Origin: Coriobacteriaceae bacterium
GTDB taxonomy: Bacteria > Actinomycetota > Coriobacteriia > Coriobacteriales > QAMH01
Reading direction: 5' to 3'
Length of the DNA: 42,308 nucleotides
Assembly (NCBI GenBank): GCA_021203765.1
Contig: JAJQAN010000028.1
Span: 1-42,308, forward strand
Position 1 is the stretch's first letter. Each line of letters opens with the position of its first letter. Below the pieces are notes generated by a model. That model ran no database searches, was not told where the DNA came from, and saw nothing but the letters and a program-made list of their open reading frames with translations. A program made the translations under genes and the position numbers. Positions 8,922 through 19,328 of this stretch are shown in pieces.

Positions 8922-9418
8922 TTCTCACGCATCCTTCCCATCACGTAAGCGGCACTGTCTTGTGCAAGAAGGTCGAGCATCTCGTGAAACGTCCTGATCC
9001 AGGCACGCTCCTCCGCATGCCCCTCCTGCTCCGCATCCAGCTTTTCCTCGACCTCGTCGATAGCGGGAAGCAGGGTCTCCAGATGCTGCTTGTCGATCTG
9101 TATCTCACCGCTCCGCAGGATGCCTTCGAGCTTATAGCGGGCATCGCTGCCTTCCTCGAAGCATTCGACGACACGCTCGAAGGTCGCCTTCGGACAGCGC
9201 AGCTTTTCCTCGAAGCAGTCGATGACACCGGTGTGGTGTCCCACCGAAAGCGCGTAGTAGAACACCTCTTGGGAGGCCTCGGGGATGGAGTCGCTGTCGT
9301 CGACGAACTTCTTCGTCAGCTGATAGAAGACGACCTCCGCTTCGTCCTGCTCGCAGTCGTGCTCCGATACAGGCGCGTTGCCCCGATAGGCTGTCGGTGT
9401 CTTGCTACTTGAGGGCAT
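8918..9418 (-). CDS. hycH: Formate hydrogenlyase maturation protein HycH-like
   Basis: VVFYQLTKKFVDDSDSIPEASQEVFYYALSVGHHTGVIDCFEEKL; position between the hycG-like gene and hycI. Start set at MPSSSKTPT (9418), overlapping the hycG end. Confidence 0.8.
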   Translation of the reverse strand: MPSSSKTPTAYRGNAPVSEHDCEQDEAEVVFYQLTKKFVDDSDSIPEASQEVFYYALSVGHHTGVIDCFEEKLRCPKATFERVVECFEEGSDARYKLEGILRSGEIQIDKQHLETLLPAIDEVEEKLDAEQEGHAEERAWIRTFHEMLDLLAQDSAAYVMGRMREK

Positions 9419-10325
9419 CGCCGAGAGAGGCCTCCTGCAGAATGGACAGGGCCGGATTCTCCTCGTCGGTCGGCTGTTCGCCCAGACCTTCGGCACCGAC
9501 GACCTTGGACAGCCCACGCATCAGGAGCTCCTGCTCCTGCTCCGGGCCGACCACCATCTCCTGCAGACGCTTGCGCAGGTCCGTGTAGATCTCGACACGG
9601 CGCGGGTCGGTCTGCTGGGAGATGAGGTTCGAGATGTTGGCGTAGACATCGGCGTCCTCGCCCTCGAGCGCCTCCAAGAACTCGTCGGCGATGTCCCGGC
9701 CGTAGCGATAGCCCGACATCAGGCGCGCCTCACGCTCGATTGCGGTGCGCACCTTGTAGGGGATGTCCGCAAAGCGCAGCGGTGCCTGCTCGCCTTCCTC
9801 CTCCATGGTTTCGGTGTGGTGGAGTTTCTGCCCGAGCAGACCGAGCGCGATGGCAAAGCCGTAGACGGTCTGCGCCGGAGAGGGCGGGCAGCCCGGGATG
9901 TAGACGTCGACCGGGAAGAGCTTGTCGGCGCCGCCCCAAACGCAGTAGTTGTCGTGGAAGACGCCGCCGGTGCAGCCGCAAGCGCCGTAGGCCACGACGA
10001 GCTTGGGATCGGGGGCGCCTTCGTAAGCACGGATGGCCGGCATACGCATGGTGCGCGTGACGGCACCGGTGTAGACGAGGATGTCGGCATGACGGGGGCT
10101 CGGCGTGTTCAGGATGCCGAAGCGTTCGGCATCGAAGACCGGCGTGATGGTCGAGAAGATCTCGATCTCGCAGCCGTTGCAGCCACCGCAGTCGATGCGG
10201 TAGAGGTAGATCGAACGTTTGATGTCGTTGAGCAGGGCGAGCTTCGCATTGGTCACAGCCTCGTCGAGCACCTTGGGTTCCAGCTGATACTGGAGATTCT
10301 CGGGAACTTCATGATCGATAATCAT
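9405..10325 (-). CDS. hycG: Hydrogenase small subunit / NuoB-like (HycG/HyfI)
   Basis: YRIDCGGCNGCEIEIFSTI, GACGCTGGVF, YIPGCPPSPAQTVYG: 4Fe-4S small-subunit cysteines. Confidence 0.94.
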   Translation of the reverse strand: MIIDHEVPENLQYQLEPKVLDEAVTNAKLALLNDIKRSIYLYRIDCGGCNGCEIEIFSTITPVFDAERFGILNTPSPRHADILVYTGAVTRTMRMPAIRAYEGAPDPKLVVAYGACGCTGGVFHDNYCVWGGADKLFPVDVYIPGCPPSPAQTVYGFAIALGLLGQKLHHTETMEEEGEQAPLRFADIPYKVRTAIEREARLMSGYRYGRDIADEFLEALEGEDADVYANISNLISQQTDPRRVEIYTDLRKRLQEMVVGPEQEQELLMRGLSKVVGAEGLGEQPTDEENPALSILQEASLGDALK

Positions 10326-10888
10326 CCAGGCTCACCTCCCGAAGTAATCGGTTTTCGGTAGCGCATCGTCTCGTCGCGCCGTTTGGCGCGATACGCGTCG
10401 GCCTTCTGCTTGCAGGCCGGACAATAGCCGGTCAGGTCCGCAGCCTGCTGAGCTTCGAGGCCTCCATTGTTCTGTGAGAGAAGGCGCGTCGCGTAGTCGA
10501 CCTCCTTGGCGGTCGCATAGTAGCGTCCGCATTCGGCACAGGCCTGCAGCTTGTAGGTGGAGGTCTCCTCGAGGTCGTTCTTGTCCATGACGGCGAGCTC
10601 GAACTCCTTGCTGAGCGTGATCGCGCCAAGCGGGCAGATCTCCTCACAGCGTCCGCAGTAGACGCAGCGTCCGTAGTTGATCGACCAGGTCGTCGTGCCG
10701 GCCTCGACATCGATCTTCATCTGGATGGCGTTGGGCGGACAGGCGACCGCACAGGCCGCACAACCGATGCAGGCGACCGGATCGTGCTCGGGCTTGCCAC
10801 GCGCGTCCGTCGGGCGTTCGAGCGGCTCGAAGGGATAGCCAGCGGTGGCGTTGCCCGTTCGCAGGATCTCTCTGAGTGTTTTTAACAT
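10322..10888 (-). CDS. hycF: 4Fe-4S ferredoxin subunit (HycF/HyfH, NuoI-like)
   Basis: CIGCAACAVACPPNAIQ and CVYCGRCEEICPLGAI, plus CAECGRYY and CPACKQK C-terminal CxxC pairs. Start MLKTLREILRTGNAT at 10888. Confidence 0.93.
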   Translation of the reverse strand: MLKTLREILRTGNATAGYPFEPLERPTDARGKPEHDPVACIGCAACAVACPPNAIQMKIDVEAGTTTWSINYGRCVYCGRCEEICPLGAITLSKEFELAVMDKNDLEETSTYKLQACAECGRYYATAKEVDYATRLLSQNNGGLEAQQAADLTGYCPACKQKADAYRAKRRDETMRYRKPITSGGEPG

Positions 10889-10898
10889 CACAACCTCC

Positions 10899-12635
10899 TC
10901 AGATTTCCAGCGGGCTGTGTCTGCGATCACAGCAGTAATCTTCGAGTTGCTGTCTGGTCAGCGTCTGTTCCTTGTTCTTCTTGACATCGACGACGGTCAC
11001 CCGTTCGGTGCAGGAATAGCACGGATCGAGGCTGCCAACGATGAGGGCCGCATCCGACAGGGTGTTCCCTCTGAACATACTGCGTAGGACCGGCCAGTTG
11101 CTGTAGGTCGAGGCTTTGGCACGCCAGCGGTAGCACTTCTGGTTGTCGCCGATCATCGACCAGTGCATGTCCTCGCCACGCGGTGCCTCGGTCGCCGCGA
11201 GCGCATAGCGATGCGGCACGTAGGTCCACCGGTCGTTTAAGATCGGACCTTCGGGCAGATCGGTTTCGAGGAGTTCCTGGATGATGTGGATGCTGTCGGT
11301 GAACTCGCCGATGCGCACGAGGGTGCGGCCGAGCACATCGCAGGAATCCTGCGTGATCGGCTCATGTTTGTCGGCGATGGACTTGTAGCCGGCAAACGGG
11401 TGGACCCAGCGCACATCACGGGCGAAGCCGCTGCCGCGGACCGTCGGGCCGACGGGGCTGTAGTCGCGTGCGACCTTCGGGTCGAGGATGCCGATGCCCT
11501 TGGCACGGTTGATGAAGTTGGGCGTCGAAACGAGTTCGTCCACCAGGCGTTGCGCGTCGGCAGCCAGATTGTCGAGATACTTGAGTGTCTCGAGCTTCTG
11601 CTCGGCCAAGATGTCACGACGCACGCCGCCGATGAGGTTGAGGCCGTAGGTCTTGCGGGCGCCCGTCAGCATCTCGGCCAGGTCCATGGACTGCTCACGT
11701 ACCCGGAAGAAATGCTGGAAACCCGTGTCAAAGCCGGAGAAGTGGCAGACCAGACCGAGGTTGAGCAGATGCGAGTGCAGACGTTCGGTCTCGAGGATGA
11801 TCGCGCGGATGACCTGAGCGCGCAGCGGGACCTCGATGCCCTGCGCCGCCTCGATGGACTGCGCATAGGCCGTGGAATGCGCAAAGCCGCAGATGCCGCA
11901 GATGCGCTCGGCCAGGAACGGAACCGAATCGTAGTTCATGCGCGATTCGGCGCATTTCTCCATACCACGATGGACGAAGAACATGCGGTAGTCGGCGTCG
12001 ATGATATTCTCGCCTTCGACATAGAGACGGAAGTGGCCTGGCTCGTCGGAGGTGATGTGGAGGGGCCCCATCGGGACGGTGGTCGTCTCGTGGTCGCCCG
12101 TGTCCTTTAAGAACTCGTAATCTTCGAGCTCACGCGTCGGCATCGGACGATAGCGGTAGTCCATCGAATCCTTGCGCAGCGGATGCACATCCATCGGCCA
12201 GTCATCGGGCAGACAGAGGTTGCGATCGTCGATGATGCCGACGGCCTTCAGGCCGAACATGTCTTGGACTTCGCGCTCGCTCCAGACCGCCGCCGGGACC
12301 TTGGGAGAGACCGCCTTGAACTCGCCGGTCTCGCGTTCGACCTCCACACGCACGTGGATGTAGCCGGGATCCTCCTCTTCCATCGAAAGCAGGTAGTAGA
12401 GGGCGAAGTGTCCGTTCAGCTGGCGTTCGTCGTTGCCAGCCATGAACGGCATCCAGCCGCCGCGCTCGTAGTAGAGAAACGCGATGATATCGGGAGCCGA
12501 ATCTCCGTCAACCGTGATGCAGACCTGGTCCTCGCTGACCCACTGTGTCTCCTTGATCTGGTAGGGGAACTTCTCCTGTACGGCCAGGACGTGCGTTTCG
12601 CAGGTGCGAAGTTTTGAATCTATAGCCATATGCAC
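10899..12635 (-). CDS. hycE: [NiFe] hydrogenase large subunit, NuoCD-like (HycE/HyfG)
   Basis: N-terminal NuoC-like domain fused to the large subunit; L1 motif ERICGICGFAHS, L2 motif DPCYSC followed by TERVTVVDV... C-terminal extension (HycI processing site type). Confidence 0.95.
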   Translation of the reverse strand: MHMAIDSKLRTCETHVLAVQEKFPYQIKETQWVSEDQVCITVDGDSAPDIIAFLYYERGGWMPFMAGNDERQLNGHFALYYLLSMEEEDPGYIHVRVEVERETGEFKAVSPKVPAAVWSEREVQDMFGLKAVGIIDDRNLCLPDDWPMDVHPLRKDSMDYRYRPMPTRELEDYEFLKDTGDHETTTVPMGPLHITSDEPGHFRLYVEGENIIDADYRMFFVHRGMEKCAESRMNYDSVPFLAERICGICGFAHSTAYAQSIEAAQGIEVPLRAQVIRAIILETERLHSHLLNLGLVCHFSGFDTGFQHFFRVREQSMDLAEMLTGARKTYGLNLIGGVRRDILAEQKLETLKYLDNLAADAQRLVDELVSTPNFINRAKGIGILDPKVARDYSPVGPTVRGSGFARDVRWVHPFAGYKSIADKHEPITQDSCDVLGRTLVRIGEFTDSIHIIQELLETDLPEGPILNDRWTYVPHRYALAATEAPRGEDMHWSMIGDNQKCYRWRAKASTYSNWPVLRSMFRGNTLSDAALIVGSLDPCYSCTERVTVVDVKKNKEQTLTRQQLEDYCCDRRHSPLEI

Positions 12636-12647
12636 ATCACGCTCCTT

Positions 12648-14234
12648 CTACTGCCGGATCTCATCTGTGGACGAACCACCGCTGTGCCCGAATATGTCCT
12701 CGAACAAGGGCGTGTCGTACATCTCTTCGGTATCGTCGACCTGCATGACGATGGAAGTCGCCTCCTCGACGCCGCTGATGATCGGCTGCGGCATCGCGAC
12801 ACCGAACCAGATGACGACGCAGGCCATGATGATTTCAGGAATCAGGGCAGCAGGACCCACATCCTTCTTCTCGAGCTTGCTGTCCTCGGAAGGTTTGCTG
12901 AGGATCGAGCCGGTCGCAACCCGGACGAAGGCGGCGATGACGACCGTCAGGACGATGCCCATGATAATGACGACCCACAGATAGCCCGTCACGACGCCGG
13001 AGATGAACGCCAGCACTTCGGAGACGAACATCGCAAACGGCGGGAAGGCCGAGATGGCGAGCAGGCCGATGATGAAGAGCACGGCCGTCGCCGGCGCGAC
13101 CTGGATGACGCCGCGGATCTTGCGCAGATCACGCGTGCCGTACTTCATGAGCAGGTTGCCGGACAGGCAGAAGAGGAAGGACTTGGTAATGCCGTGCAGG
13201 ATGCAGTGCAGGAGCGCGGCTGCGATGCCGAGCGGTCCGCCGAAGCCGAGGCAGAGGGCGACAACGCCGATGTTCTCACAGGAACTGTAAGCCAGCTTGC
13301 GCTTGATGTCGTCCTGAGAGAACACACCGAAGACCGCCACCACGATCGAAGCGATGCCCAGTATCAGCATGATGAGCTGCGGGAAAAACGTCCCGATGGT
13401 CTGGATCGCCAGAATGTAGAAGCGGATGACGACGAGGATGGCGCACTTGAGCAACACGCCGGAAAGCAGACCGGAGACCGGGCTCGGTGCTTCGGAGTGC
13501 GCATCCGGCAACCAGGTGTGCATCGGGAAGAGTCCTGCCTTGGTGCCGAAGCCGACCGCCGCGAATACGAAGGCGATCTGTATGAGCATCGCGTCGAAGC
13601 TGCTCGCGTTCGGCAGCAACTCGGTCCAAAACACCGCTTGGGTCGGATCGGGCATGACCGCCGCGGCGTTCGCATAGACGAGTACCGTGCCGTACAGGCC
13701 GAAGGCGACGCCGCAGGTGCAAACGATGATGTACTTCCAGGCAGCTTCGAGCGCTGTCTTCGTGTCGTAGGCACCGACGAGGAAGACGGTCGCCAGAGTC
13801 GTCGCCTCGATGGAGGCCCACATCATGATGATGTTGTTGGACAGCGCCGCAAGAAGCATCGTGAAGATGAAGAGATTGAAGAACACGTAATAGCGCTTGA
13901 CCTGGCCGGGCGTCATCTTGCCCTCCGCCACATCGTGACGGATGTAGGAAAGCGAGTACCAGCCGGTCAGGAAGCCGACGACGCCGATGAGGGCGACGAA
14001 GATACTCCCGAGCGAATCGAGGCGGAACCAGTTTCCGAGCGCCATCACCGCGTTGCCGGACGTCATGACGATGACGACGAGGTACACGGCCAAAAGGGCG
14101 ACCGCCAGCACCGACAGGAAATGCACCGTCTCATAAAACGCCTGCGGTATGTGCTTTGACGGGAAGCATGCCATAAACACGCCCGCAAACAACGGTATGA
14201 TCATCAGGAGGATGATAAGGGTTGAAGCTTCCAT
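12648..14234 (-). CDS. hyfF: Hydrogenase membrane subunit HyfF (NuoL/M/N, Mrp antiporter-like)
   Basis: 528 aa polytopic; KAGLFPMHTWLPDAHSEAPSPVSGLLSGVLLK, HGITKSFLFCLSG. Confidence 0.9.
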   Translation of the reverse strand: MEASTLIILLMIIPLFAGVFMACFPSKHIPQAFYETVHFLSVLAVALLAVYLVVIVMTSGNAVMALGNWFRLDSLGSIFVALIGVVGFLTGWYSLSYIRHDVAEGKMTPGQVKRYYVFFNLFIFTMLLAALSNNIIMMWASIEATTLATVFLVGAYDTKTALEAAWKYIIVCTCGVAFGLYGTVLVYANAAAVMPDPTQAVFWTELLPNASSFDAMLIQIAFVFAAVGFGTKAGLFPMHTWLPDAHSEAPSPVSGLLSGVLLKCAILVVIRFYILAIQTIGTFFPQLIMLILGIASIVVAVFGVFSQDDIKRKLAYSSCENIGVVALCLGFGGPLGIAAALLHCILHGITKSFLFCLSGNLLMKYGTRDLRKIRGVIQVAPATAVLFIIGLLAISAFPPFAMFVSEVLAFISGVVTGYLWVVIIMGIVLTVVIAAFVRVATGSILSKPSEDSKLEKKDVGPAALIPEIIMACVVIWFGVAMPQPIISGVEEATSIVMQVDDTEEMYDTPLFEDIFGHSGGSSTDEIRQ

Positions 14235-14244
14235 GATCGTCCTC

Positions 14245-14907
14245 CTAACCCTTTAATTCTTTCAAGTCGTCGGAATCCAACGACTTGGTCGTCTTGTAGA
14301 TGCGGTATGCCAGGAACGCCATGATGACGACGGCGAAGATGGCATCGGTCGCAACGCCGATCTCGACCAGTTCGGGCGCGGTCGGCGCCAGCAGGGCGAG
14401 GGTCAGGTGCGAGCCGTTTTCCATGAGGCAGTACCCGAAGATCTGCTTGAAGATGTTGCGCTGCGAGACGATGCACGTCAGGCCGATGAAGAAGTGGGCC
14501 AGCGATATCGCCAGGGCCGGCCTGACGGCCTCTGCCGTCGGCAGGTTGATGCCCCACACCGCCGCGAAGCAGATCAGCAACTCGACGGCGGCCAGGATGA
14601 TGGCCGTCATCGGCCGGATCGACGCCGGAGGCTCTTCAGGCGGCTTGCCGAGCTTCAAGAGCCGGGAATAGGCGAAGAGCATCACGCCCGGCACCAGGAT
14701 CACCTTGGTGATGAACGCGGTCCCCGCCCAGGTGAACAGCTCGGTCGAAGACGTCGTGAAGCCCAGCGTCACGAAGATGCAGACTAAGATGAACGCCTGT
14801 ATGCCGTAGATGATGGCAGTCCTTCTGAGGCCATGGAGCAGCACGACCAACAAACTGCTGATGATAAGCAGGGCCCCGAGAATGTTGACTATTGTATATC
14901 CGTCCAT
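14245..14907 (-). CDS. hyfE: Hydrogenase membrane subunit HyfE
   Basis: 220 aa, ~7 TM; order between hyfD and hyfF; MTAIILAAVELLICF, AHFFIGLTCIVSQRNIFKQIFGYCLMENG. Confidence 0.87.
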   Translation of the reverse strand: MDGYTIVNILGALLIISSLLVVLLHGLRRTAIIYGIQAFILVCIFVTLGFTTSSTELFTWAGTAFITKVILVPGVMLFAYSRLLKLGKPPEEPPASIRPMTAIILAAVELLICFAAVWGINLPTAEAVRPALAISLAHFFIGLTCIVSQRNIFKQIFGYCLMENGSHLTLALLAPTAPELVEIGVATDAIFAVVIMAFLAYRIYKTTKSLDSDDLKELKG

Positions 14908-14917
14908 GACATGCCTC

Positions 14918-16378
14918 CTAAGCCATCCACGAGGCGGCGAGGAAACTCGAGCACACCGTCATGACAATCAATACGACAAAGACTGCGACCATCGACTTGG
15001 GGATCGCCTGGCCTTTGGCAACTTCCGTAGAAGGATTGCCGGGGACGACGGATCCGATCCATCTGAGGAACCAGATGAAGCAGGCCGCCGTTTCGACCAA
15101 CCCGACTATGACTATGAGCAGCAACAGCCAGTTGCCGTCTGCCGCCGCGAAGCTTCCCGCGAAGATCTGGAACTTCGAGAAGAAGCCGCTGAAGGGCGGA
15201 CAGCCGGCGATGGCAAGTGCACCGCAGACGAAGGCGACCGCCAATATCGGATACTTTTTCAGCACGCCTTTTATCTTCGGCAGCATCCTCGTGCCGATGG
15301 CGAAGCTGAACGCGCCGGCGACAAGGAAGAGCAGCGTCTTGGCAAACGCGTGGTTGAAGATGTGCTGTATGCCGCCGGATAGGGCAAGGTCGCTGCCGAA
15401 CACGAAGAAGCCGAACGCCAAGAAGATATAGGACAGCTGCGAGATCGTCGAGAAGGCGAGCAGCCGCTTCATATCGCGCTGTGGCAGATACATGAAGAAG
15501 CTGAAGAGCATCGTGGCGATGGCGCCGATGATGATGACCCAGCCGACCGGCTCGGGTATGGCCCCGGCTGATACGAGCGCACGGGCCAGGATGGCAACGC
15601 CGACCTTGACCATGGATGCACCATGCAGGTAGGCCGAGACCGGCGTCGGCGCCTCCATCGCCGATGGCAGCCACATGTAAAACGGCAGCTGTGCCGATTT
15701 GCCCCAAGCTGCGACTATGATGCAGATGAGGACGACGATCTTCCAGAGGTTGCTCAGATCCGCCAGCGCCTCGGTCGCAAAGGTTCCGGTCTGCCAGAAG
15801 AGGAGGCCGGCGCCGATGTAGAGACCGAGCGAAGCGATGTGGGTGACGATGAGCGCCTTGGTCGCCGCCTTCTGTGCGGTCTCCGTCCCGTAGTAGCTGA
15901 TGAGGCCCCACGAGCAAGCGCCGGTGATCTCGAAGAAGAGCAACTGCGCGATGAGCGTGTCGGAATAGACCAGGCCGGCCATCGCGCCGATGAAAGCCGC
16001 GAAGTACGCATAGAAGCGACGGCGCGGCTCGTCGGGATGCTCGCGGTTGGCCGCATTGAGATACCCGACCGAATAGATCGAAATCAAAAGGCCGATGGCG
16101 ACGAAGGCGGCCGCCAGCATCACGCTCATCTTGTCGAAGACGAGGGTTATGACCGCCGTCTGACCGAAGGAGACAAGGTCGAGATAGACGGTCGTTCCAT
16201 CGCCTGCGACGGCAAGCAGGATCCAGACGACGATGGTGGCCGCCGTCGAGATGGCCGCCGCCGTGATGCAGATGGCACGTCCGGCGACCCGCGGAAGAAC
16301 CGCAATGAACAGTGCCCCTACAAACGGGATGATGATGGCCGTTAGAGCAAGTATGGAAATGGGTCCCATATTACACAC
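14918..16378 (-). CDS. hyfD: Hydrogenase membrane subunit HyfD (NuoL-like)
   Basis: 486 aa; GKSAQLPFYMWLPSAMEAPTPVSAYLHGASMVKVGVAIL, NHAFAKTLLFLVAG. Likely start MGPISIL at 16369. Confidence 0.9.
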   Translation of the reverse strand: MCNMGPISILALTAIIIPFVGALFIAVLPRVAGRAICITAAAISTAATIVVWILLAVAGDGTTVYLDLVSFGQTAVITLVFDKMSVMLAAAFVAIGLLISIYSVGYLNAANREHPDEPRRRFYAYFAAFIGAMAGLVYSDTLIAQLLFFEITGACSWGLISYYGTETAQKAATKALIVTHIASLGLYIGAGLLFWQTGTFATEALADLSNLWKIVVLICIIVAAWGKSAQLPFYMWLPSAMEAPTPVSAYLHGASMVKVGVAILARALVSAGAIPEPVGWVIIIGAIATMLFSFFMYLPQRDMKRLLAFSTISQLSYIFLAFGFFVFGSDLALSGGIQHIFNHAFAKTLLFLVAGAFSFAIGTRMLPKIKGVLKKYPILAVAFVCGALAIAGCPPFSGFFSKFQIFAGSFAAADGNWLLLLIVIVGLVETAACFIWFLRWIGSVVPGNPSTEVAKGQAIPKSMVAVFVVLIVMTVCSSFLAASWMA

Positions 16379-16384
16379 CTCCTC

Positions 16385-17311
16385 CTATAGGCCTATCAGG
16401 CAGAACACCAAAGCGACGGCGGCGATGCCGACGAACGCCCAGGTCTGATGTCCCGCAAGCTTGAAGCGGACACGTGCGACGAGGTTTTCTACGATCGAAA
16501 CGATAAAGAAGATCACGAATATCTTGACGAGCCAGAACACCAGGCCGAGCAGCAGCGGAAGGGCTGCGATCGTAGCTGCGCTGCCCCACGGGATGAAGAC
16601 CGCGCACAGCCAGGAAACCATGATGATCTGTTTCATCGACATCGACATCTTCAGCATGCCGAGCGAAGGTCCGGAATATTCGGAGAGCGGACCTTCCATG
16701 AGTTCCTGCTCTGCTTCGGCCAGGTCGAACGGCAACTTACCGAGTTCGACGTAGACGGAGCACAGGAATGCGATGCCGGCGATGACGATCGCGACGATGA
16801 CGGTCACATTGCCGCTGGCAATGGCCGCTCCCATGTCGCCGACGTTCGTTGTGCCGGTTGCAAGGGCGACCACGAACAGCGAGAGCATCATGGCTGGTTC
16901 GACGAGGACGCCGAGAACCAGCTCACGCGCGCCGCCGATACCTGAGTACGAAGCGCCGGAGTCGACCGACGCAAGGCTGAAGAAGAAGCGCGGCAGGGCC
17001 AACAGATAGATGATCAGAATCATGTCCCCGATAAGCGGCACCGGGCACAGACGCGTGACCATCGGCATGCCGGCTGCCAGCACGAGCATGCAGCCCATGT
17101 ACAGCGGCGGCATTATCCGGTGGATGAGGCTCGAGTCGCTTGTGTGCACATCCTGGCGCTTGAAGAGCTTGCCGATGTCGTAGTAGTCCTGCAGCAGCGG
17201 CGGCCCTTGGCGGGTGTGCATCTTGGCGCGGATCTTGCGCGACATGCCCGAGATCAACGGTGCAAGCAGGAGGACGAGCAGGGCTTGAACGATTGCAATG
17301 ACGATTTCCAT
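16385..17311 (-). CDS. hyfC: Hydrogenase membrane subunit HycD/HyfC (NuoH-like)
   Basis: 308 aa; RKIRAKMHTRQGPPLLQDYYDIGKLFKRQ, ELGKLPFDLAEAEQELMEGPLSEYSGP. Confidence 0.94.
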   Translation of the reverse strand: MEIVIAIVQALLVLLLAPLISGMSRKIRAKMHTRQGPPLLQDYYDIGKLFKRQDVHTSDSSLIHRIMPPLYMGCMLVLAAGMPMVTRLCPVPLIGDMILIIYLLALPRFFFSLASVDSGASYSGIGGARELVLGVLVEPAMMLSLFVVALATGTTNVGDMGAAIASGNVTVIVAIVIAGIAFLCSVYVELGKLPFDLAEAEQELMEGPLSEYSGPSLGMLKMSMSMKQIIMVSWLCAVFIPWGSAATIAALPLLLGLVFWLVKIFVIFFIVSIVENLVARVRFKLAGHQTWAFVGIAAVALVFCLIGL

Positions 17312-17324
17312 AGCTCACACCTCC

Positions 17325-19328
17325 TTACAGCAAGACGGCCAGGATGAGGAAGATGACCAGCGCTCCTACGATGTAGAGAATGTAGACGCGGTGGTTGCCT
17401 CCTTCGATCCTGGCAACCGCACGGGACGTAAGCGAGACAAGTGCCGCAATCGGGTCGACCAAGAACCGATCGCCCCAAGACTGCGCTTTGTCCGTACCTC
17501 GTACCGTCTTCTGGAATGCGGCGCTGAATCCTGCCGATGTCGAGACGATGGCATCACGCGCCGTATAGAGCGGCGAGAGGAACATCTTGACGTCCGAGCC
17601 GAAAGTCGTCGCGATGACCGGCATGTCGGCGGTGGGCAGGTAGCCGCACGCCCACGGATCGCGATCGCGTGCCATGCCACCCGAGCGGAAGGCCGCTCGG
17701 AACGCCAGCGGGAGCAGTATGCAGACGATGAGCAAGCACGCCAGCAACGGCGTTGAAATAGCCGACCCCAAAGCCGGGTTGACGCTTTCGACGGCGCCGG
17801 CGACCACGATGGGAGCACCCTGGGTCACCGATGTCGCGATGCCCTCGATGTAGGGGGTGATCCACGGTGCCCCGACGCCGAGGCAGACGCAGACGACAGC
17901 CAGAACGATCATGCTCACCAACATCGAGCCGGGCACCTCGCGAGCCTTACGCGCACCTTCGGAACGCGGTGCGCCGAGGAAGGTGACGCCGTAGGCTTTG
18001 ACGAAGCAGGTGACCGCCAGGGCACCCGTGATAGCAAGCGCGACGGCCGCGATGGCGCAGAACACGATGATGAGCGGACCGTTGTCCATCGCCGCTGTGA
18101 ACAGCGACTGATAGGTGAACCATTCGGAGACGAAGCCGTTCAGCGGCGGGATGGCCGAGATGGCCAGACTGCCGATCAGGAAGCAGACGCTCGTCACCGG
18201 CATGACCTTCGTAAGGCCGCCCAGGATATTCATGTTGCGCGTACCGGTGCTGTAGAGCACCGAGCCGGCGCCGAGGAAGAGCAGCCCCTTGAACATCGCG
18301 TGGTTGACCAGGTGGAACAGGCCGGCCATCATGCCGAGGCCCGCCAGTACCGGCTGGTCGATGGCGACGCCTATGAAGCCGATACCGACGCCCAGCAAGA
18401 TAATGCCGATGTTTTCGACAGAGTGGTAGGCGAGTAGTTTTTTGATGTCATGCTCGTCCAAGGCGTAGGCGACGCCGAGGACGGACGAGATCGCACCGAT
18501 CGTCAGGATGGTCAGACCCCACCACAGCTGGCAGTCGCATGAACCGAGCAGGTCGAGACCGACCAGGATCATACCAAAGACGCCGATCTTGATCATGCCG
18601 CCTGACATGAGCGACGAGACGTTGGACGGCGCTGCCGGATGTGCCTGCGGCAACCATGAATGGAAGGGAAACATGCCGGCTTTGCAGCCGAAGCCCGCAA
18701 AGCCCAGCAGGAAGACGATCGAGGCGATGGCCGGGGAGAATTCGGTGTTGCGGAACACCTCGAATTCGAAGCTGCCCGTAGTGGCAGCCATGATCAGGAA
18801 GGCGATCATGATCATCAAGAAGCCGACGTGCGCCATGACAAGGTAGAGGAAGCCACCATGCACCGACTGCTTGTTCTGCTCGGTGATGACCAGGAAGTAC
18901 GAGGTGAGCGACATCAACTCGAAGAACACGAGGAACCAGAACGCGTTGTCGACGGTCAGGACCATGTTCATCGAGATGATGAAGAAGTTCATGAACATCC
19001 CGATGGCGCCGACGCCGCGCTTTTTGTATTCGTCGAAGTAGGACAGCCCGTAGATCCAGGCCATGAGCGCCAACACGTTGATGACGATGAGCAGCAACCC
19101 GGAAAGCGGGGCGATCCTCAGCGAGAAGCTCGCGAACGCAAACGGCGTGGCCACGCTCATGCTTTGCGCTCCGGTGATGCCGACGATGCCTGCCCCGATG
19201 GCGGCACAGGCAGCTAGGATGCCGAAAATGCAGCCGAAGAACTTTGCGACGTTTGCGGCCTTGTACGTGCAGATGGCAAGGACCGCGCCGACAATGGAGA
19301 AGACGGCCGAGATCAGGAGAAGATTCAT
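17325..19328 (-). CDS. hyfB: Hydrogenase membrane subunit HycC/HyfB (NuoL-like)
   Basis: 667 aa polytopic; GCKAGMFPFHSWLPQAHPAAPSNVSSLMSGGMIKIGVFGM, NHAMFKGLLFLGAGSVL, C-terminal CGYLPTADMPVIATTF. Confidence 0.93.
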   Translation of the reverse strand: MNLLLISAVFSIVGAVLAICTYKAANVAKFFGCIFGILAACAAIGAGIVGITGAQSMSVATPFAFASFSLRIAPLSGLLLIVINVLALMAWIYGLSYFDEYKKRGVGAIGMFMNFFIISMNMVLTVDNAFWFLVFFELMSLTSYFLVITEQNKQSVHGGFLYLVMAHVGFLMIMIAFLIMAATTGSFEFEVFRNTEFSPAIASIVFLLGFAGFGCKAGMFPFHSWLPQAHPAAPSNVSSLMSGGMIKIGVFGMILVGLDLLGSCDCQLWWGLTILTIGAISSVLGVAYALDEHDIKKLLAYHSVENIGIILLGVGIGFIGVAIDQPVLAGLGMMAGLFHLVNHAMFKGLLFLGAGSVLYSTGTRNMNILGGLTKVMPVTSVCFLIGSLAISAIPPLNGFVSEWFTYQSLFTAAMDNGPLIIVFCAIAAVALAITGALAVTCFVKAYGVTFLGAPRSEGARKAREVPGSMLVSMIVLAVVCVCLGVGAPWITPYIEGIATSVTQGAPIVVAGAVESVNPALGSAISTPLLACLLIVCILLPLAFRAAFRSGGMARDRDPWACGYLPTADMPVIATTFGSDVKMFLSPLYTARDAIVSTSAGFSAAFQKTVRGTDKAQSWGDRFLVDPIAALVSLTSRAVARIEGGNHRVYILYIVGALVIFLILAVLL

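Noticed and set aside
10899-12635. NiFeSe-type hydrogenase large subunit
   Set aside because: The L2 motif is DPCYSC with Cys codons and no in-frame UGA; only FdhF shows a Sec codon.
12630-14159. 509-aa plus-strand ORF opposite hyfF
   Set aside because: Composition is Arg/Asp/His-rich mirror translation of a high-GC gene; no domain signature; opposite strand encodes an unambiguous HyfF.
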